A DNA stretch of 64,000 bases from Pseudomaricurvus sp033283175. Its GTDB lineage: Bacteria; Pseudomonadota; Gammaproteobacteria; Pseudomonadales; Cellvibrionaceae. The stretch is from assembly GCA_033283175.1 (NCBI GenBank), contig JAWMQM010000001.1, forward strand, positions 124,001 through 188,000. The letters are read 5' to 3'. The translations under genes and the position numbers were made by a program. Of the stretch, positions 61,028 through 64,000 are shown piece by piece; position 1 is the first letter of the stretch; every line of letters begins with the position of its first letter. Under the pieces are notes generated by a model. That model saw nothing but the letters and a program-made list of their open reading frames with translations, made no database searches and had not been told where the DNA came from.

Positions 61028-62368
61028 TTATGCAGTAGCTGCTGAAGCAGGAATGGATGACTTGGCCGGAACAGATTCCGGATAGGCCGCCAGTGGAACT
61101 TCAACCATATCAAGACCTGCTTCTTCCGCTTTTGGCGGCACGCGCAGGAAGCCGGCTTTGGCCATCAGCCAGGAGAGACCGAAACCGGGGATGAAGCCCA
61201 GCAGCCCCATAACAATGGCACTCTTCAGCTGGCCCAGGAAACTCACCGCAGGGGCACCTTCCACCACATTTGGCAGACCGGCAAACACACCCAGGCCAAC
61301 CACACCAATCAGGCCGCCCACACCGTGTACCGAGAAAGCACCTACAGCGTCGTCGATCTTGAACTTGTTGGTGATCAGTTTGTCAGCCAGAGGCGCAACC
61401 ACACCACCCAGGATACCCATCAGGAACGCCAGTGGTGGATAGTAGACGTCGAGGCCAGGCGCGGCGGAGAAGATACCGGCCAGGGCACCGGACATCATCC
61501 AGAAAGGCTGACGGGTGATGACGTAGGAGCCGATGATACCGCCGGAGAAGGCCATCAGGGTGTTGAAGCTCACCGCAGACAGGGTTACCGGGGTACCGAA
61601 GATGGTGGTCCACTGGGCACCGGTGTTGTAGATGATGCAGCCACCGAGGAAGCCGAAGAAGCCGACGATGATCAGCATCAGGCCGATGATGCTCATTGGC
61701 ACACTGTGACCGGTAATAGTCAGCGGTGTACCGTCCGGCGCGAAGCGACCAATACGGGCCCCCAGGTTAATGGTGACACCCAGGGCGAAGAAGCCCGCCA
61801 CCATGTGCACACAACCGGCCGCACCAAAGTCGTGGAAGCCCCACTCGGTGGTAAGCCAGCCGTCCGGGTGCCAGCCCCACGCCGCACCCAGAATCCAGAC
61901 TACGGAACCGAGGATAATCGCCAGGATGATGAACGAGCTCATGCGAATCCGTTCAATCACCGCACCGGAGAAAATCGATGCCGTGGTTGCCGCGAACAGC
62001 ACAAACGCACCCCAGAAGATACCGCTGGCGTTATCCGCCAGGTTGGGACCCATGTTGGTGGACCAGGGCAGGCCCGCGGCTGCGGCTTCGAAATCCGGCG
62101 TGAAGCCGTTGTACATGGCAAGGTAGATCCACCAACCGAAAAAGAAGAAGGTGGGAATGATAAAAGCAAAGGCGAGGATGTTTTTCACACCCGACGCCAG
62201 CGCGTTCTTGAGGCGCGAAGCACCCATTTCATACGCCAGGAAGCCGGCGTGGATGATGACCATTAACCCCGTACACCACCAATAAAACACTTCCATATTG
62301 ATGGTGCCGGACATCTCGATCAGAGTTTGTAACTCCGCGAGTTTCTCTGCAGTTTGTACTTCGTCCAT
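61028..62368 (-). CDS. amt: Ammonium transporter (Amt family)
   Basis: A 446-residue protein with 11 membrane helices and no cleaved signal peptide. The twin pore histidines are in FGAAGCVHMVAGFFALG and AVGAFSVHGVGGLIG; the signature DFGAAGCVHM is present. It conducts ammonium/ammonia. No glnK follows, unlike the usual glnK-amtB pair; a 55-residue membrane protein takes its place. A candidate sigma-54 promoter lies upstream. Confidence 0.95.
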   Translation of the reverse strand: MDEVQTAEKLAELQTLIEMSGTINMEVFYWWCTGLMVIIHAGFLAYEMGASRLKNALASGVKNILAFAFIIPTFFFFGWWIYLAMYNGFTPDFEAAAAGLPWSTNMGPNLADNASGIFWGAFVLFAATTASIFSGAVIERIRMSSFIILAIILGSVVWILGAAWGWHPDGWLTTEWGFHDFGAAGCVHMVAGFFALGVTINLGARIGRFAPDGTPLTITGHSVPMSIIGLMLIIVGFFGFLGGCIIYNTGAQWTTIFGTPVTLSAVSFNTLMAFSGGIIGSYVITRQPFWMMSGALAGIFSAAPGLDVYYPPLAFLMGILGGVVAPLADKLITNKFKIDDAVGAFSVHGVGGLIGVVGLGVFAGLPNVVEGAPAVSFLGQLKSAIVMGLLGFIPGFGLSWLMAKAGFLRVPPKAEEAGLDMVEVPLAAYPESVPAKSSIPASAATA

Positions 62369-62481
62369 AGTGATCCCCGATGCTGATTAGAACCCTTCTT
62401 CATCACTGCAAACGCCTTTTTACGGAGGTTGCGCGCCCCGCAAAAAAGCACTTTCAGTAATAAAAATTTCTTAATAGGAAA

Positions 62482-62497
62482 TGCAATTGCCGTACCC
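62482..62497 (-). promoter_or_regulatory. Candidate sigma-54 promoter of amt
   Basis: The minus strand reads GGGTACGGCAATTGCA. It matches 10 of the 12 informative positions of TGGCACGnnnnTTGCA, including the invariant GG and GC elements at correct spacing, about 115 bp before the amt start. The surrounding DNA (62440-62520) is strikingly AT-rich. Confidence 0.6.
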
Positions 62498-62563
62498 AGA
62501 TTTAAATTTCTTTACATTTCAACCGGTTACTGTGGTCGCATTTTTCCTCATTCGTTTACCCAA

Positions 62564-62578
62564 GCACCAAAGTGGGTC
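62564..62578 (-). promoter_or_regulatory. Possible NtrC half-palindrome
   Basis: GCACCAAAGTGGGTC resembles the NtrC site GCACC-N4-GGTGC with a good left and a degenerate right half. It stands about 70 bp upstream of the candidate sigma-54 element, near the 3' end of the cupin gene. Confidence 0.3.
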
Positions 62579-62618
62579 TTTGCTGATTTCATGATCCACT
62601 TTGATACATTGCCTGTCG

Positions 62619-62978
62619 TCAGCCTTCGCCCTCTTTGCGCTGGCCACAGAAAAATCCGATGCCATAACTGGGCGACTGAAAGGTGATCACGCTGCCCTTG
62701 GGAAAATAAAAAACATCCCCGACGGTGGCGTGCACCTGGTTGCCGGTCTCATCGGAGATCAGCATTTCCCCTTCCACAATGATTTTCATCTCGTGGTAGT
62801 GGTACTCGTACACCAGTGGCTCATCGGATTTCTCCATGCGGTAGAAGCCCGCCACAATGGTTTTGTCCGTGTCATCGGAAACAGCGATGTCGCCGAGAAA
62901 AGCATTGATACCCGGCCGGTTCATGCTGGGCAGTTCGGTTTTGATGGCCTGTTTGTAGTAGGTCATTGCTTGCGCCAT
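62619..62978 (-). CDS. Cupin-domain protein (EutQ-like)
   Basis: A 119-residue single-domain cupin. Motif 1 is EYHYHEMKIIVEGEMLISDE and motif 2 GDVFYFPKGSVITFQSPSYG; the metal-type HxH residues are kept. It resembles the cupin half of EutQ. GGAGG at 62986-62990 supports the ATG. It lies behind the GcvT-like gene on the same strand and may act in the same degradative pathway; its reaction is unknown. Confidence 0.8.
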   Translation of the reverse strand: MAQAMTYYKQAIKTELPSMNRPGINAFLGDIAVSDDTDKTIVAGFYRMEKSDEPLVYEYHYHEMKIIVEGEMLISDETGNQVHATVGDVFYFPKGSVITFQSPSYGIGFFCGQRKEGEG

Positions 62979-63030
62979 GGGATGTCCTCCAATCAGTGAC
63001 TAAATGGCTGTTAACTCGTGGTGCTCGGTA

Positions 63031-63072
63031 CTCGTGGTTCGATGCTCGTGGTTCGATGCTCGTGGTTCGATG
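63031..63072. repeat. 14-bp tandem repeat, three copies
   Basis: CTCGTGGTTCGATG occurs three times without mismatch (63031-63044, 63045-63058, 63059-63072). Degenerate copies flank it on both sides (63014-63030 and CTCAAGG after it). It starts eight bases after the stop of the GcvT-like gene, in the spacer before the cupin gene. Confidence 0.9.
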
Positions 63073-63079
63073 CTCAAGG

Positions 63080-64000
63080 TTACGAGCGCACCCGCGTACG
63101 CTCAGGGTCGTGGAACGGCAGGCTCACCACCTGGGCGTCGATGCGCTTCTGGTGGCCATCCAGTTTCCCCACCTGCAGGCGCGTGCCGGGTTCGGCATAC
63201 TCCGGCGCCAGACGGCAGAGGGCGATCTGCTTGCCCATCAACGGAGACGGTGTGGCGCTGGTGACGACACCTACCGGACAGCGGTCCAGGTAGACGTGAT
63301 CACCGTGGGCAGCACCGTCGCCGCCCTCCAGGACTAACCCCATCAGCCTCTGACGACTCTCCGGCGCCTGACGCGCCATCGCCTCACGGCCGATGAAATT
63401 TTCCTCCTTGGTTTTCATAGGCACGGTGAAACCGATGCCCGCTTCAAAGGGATTGGTCTGCGGGCAGAACTCGTGATCGGCGAAGATCAGGCCGGCCTCT
63501 ATACGCAGCATGTCCAGGGCATCGAAGCCCATAGGCGCGATATCAAAGGCCTGGCCCCGCTCCCATACCGCATCCCACAACTGTTCTGCGTTGTCGGGGT
63601 GACACCAGACTTCAAAGCCCAGCTCACCGGTATAGCCGGTGCGCGACACCATCACCGGTGTGCCAGTCGGCCCACCGAGGCGGCCGATCAAAAAATGGAA
63701 CCAGGCCAGCGACGCCATCGACGGCTGCGTCTCCGGCGTCCAGATCAATTCACTCAGCAGGCGACGGCTCTCCGGCCCCTGCACGGCGATGTTGTGCAGT
63801 TGTGACGTGGAGTTGCGGATACTGACCCGGTAGCCCTTCTCTTTGGCCTGCTTGCGCATCCAGATACCGCTGTAGGGATCGCCGCAAACCCAGCGGAACG
63901 CCTGCTCACCCATGCGGAAGATGGTGCCGTCGTCCATCATGCCGCCAGTCTCGTAACAGAGTGCCGAGTAGGCGATCTCCCCCACCGCCAGACGCCGCAC
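63080..64000 (-). CDS. GcvT-like aminomethyltransferase family protein (5' end outside window)
   Basis: 306 residues of a folate-binding aminomethyltransferase fold; the N-terminus lies beyond the window edge. Visible stretches: VQGPESRRLLSELIW, MVSRTGYTGELGFEVWCHPD, MGFDALDMLRIEAGLIFADH and the C-terminal barrel with GVVTSATPSPLMGKQIALC. Relatives include GcvT, DmdA (DMSP demethylase) and the folate domains of dimethylglycine/sarcosine enzymes. The neighbouring ammonium transporter hints at a methylated-amine or one-carbon substrate; this is inference. Confidence 0.85.
   Translation of the reverse strand: MRRLAVGEIAYSALCYETGGMMDDGTIFRMGEQAFRWVCGDPYSGIWMRKQAKEKGYRVSIRNSTSQLHNIAVQGPESRRLLSELIWTPETQPSMASLAWFHFLIGRLGGPTGTPVMVSRTGYTGELGFEVWCHPDNAEQLWDAVWERGQAFDIAPMGFDALDMLRIEAGLIFADHEFCPQTNPFEAGIGFTVPMKTKEENFIGREAMARQAPESRQRLMGLVLEGGDGAAHGDHVYLDRCPVGVVTSATPSPLMGKQIALCRLAPEYAEPGTRLQVGKLDGHQKRIDAQVVSLPFHDPERTRVRS

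Overview
The window is a chromosomal segment of a GC-rich gammaproteobacterium, apparently marine, from the Pseudomonas/Cellvibrio side of the class. The evidence is gene order. One block matches the Pseudomonas order proS - lytic transglycosylase - yihY - arsC - wrbA - DUF2069 - hda - DUF2066 - purM - purN - DUF3108. A second block matches dapC - glnD - map - rpsB - tsf - pyrH - frr - uppS - cdsA - dxr - rseP - bamA - skp - lpxD - fabZ - lpxA - lpxB - rnhB. The ribonucleotide reductase is also of the Pseudomonas type (about 965-residue NrdA with two ATP-cone regions, NrdB with a long N-terminal extension). No genus is assigned. No rRNA, tRNA, CRISPR array, prophage or integrase was found.

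Layout. 1-14.3 kb: end of a probable proS, an SLT transglycosylase, a TonB-dependent receptor, an orphan CheC-like protein, YihY, the arsC-wrbA-DUF2069 run, sppA, hda, DUF2066, the purM-purN-DUF3108 run, slyD and a 61-residue zinc-ribbon protein. 14.3-20.9 kb: the nrdA-nrdB operon behind a 750-bp leader with two pairs of NrdR-box-like palindromes and a DnaA box, then three small genes of unknown function. 20.9-25.5 kb: a REC-GGDEF diguanylate cyclase, an unusual acyltransferase, YchJ, DUF3549 and a secreted EF-hand protein. 25.5-41.7 kb: one long minus-strand array for pyrimidine synthesis (pyrB), lipid A (lpxD, fabZ, lpxA, lpxB), outer-membrane assembly (bamA, skp), envelope stress (rseP), isoprenoid and undecaprenyl synthesis (dxr, uppS), phospholipid synthesis (cdsA) and translation (frr, tsf, rpsB), divided by clear intrinsic terminators. 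42-47.6 kb: map, glnD, dapC and an endonuclease III with atypical cysteine spacing. 47.6-54.9 kb: a methyltransferase, a small secreted protein, an AI-2E permease, a TSUP permease, a VOC protein, a roughly 660-bp palindromic non-coding element, a PlsC-like acyltransferase and prfC. 55-58.3 kb: an fdhD-ydeP-type molybdoenzyme pair. 58.3-60.6 kb: a patatin-barrel (type Vd-like) protein. 60.8-64 kb: a nitrogen/one-carbon group made of a GcvT-like protein, a cupin, an ammonium transporter behind a candidate sigma-54 promoter, and a 55-residue membrane protein translationally coupled to the transporter.

Most of the window is conserved housekeeping DNA, and I did not find a defence island or an obviously new multigene system. 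The least explained items are the 55-residue Amt-coupled membrane protein, the long palindromic element at 51.9-52.6 kb, the doubled NrdR-box architecture, the strong hairpin between nrdA and nrdB, calcium-motif-like acidic loops in BamA, and the variant cysteine cluster of Nth. All family calls come from reading the sequence without database searches.
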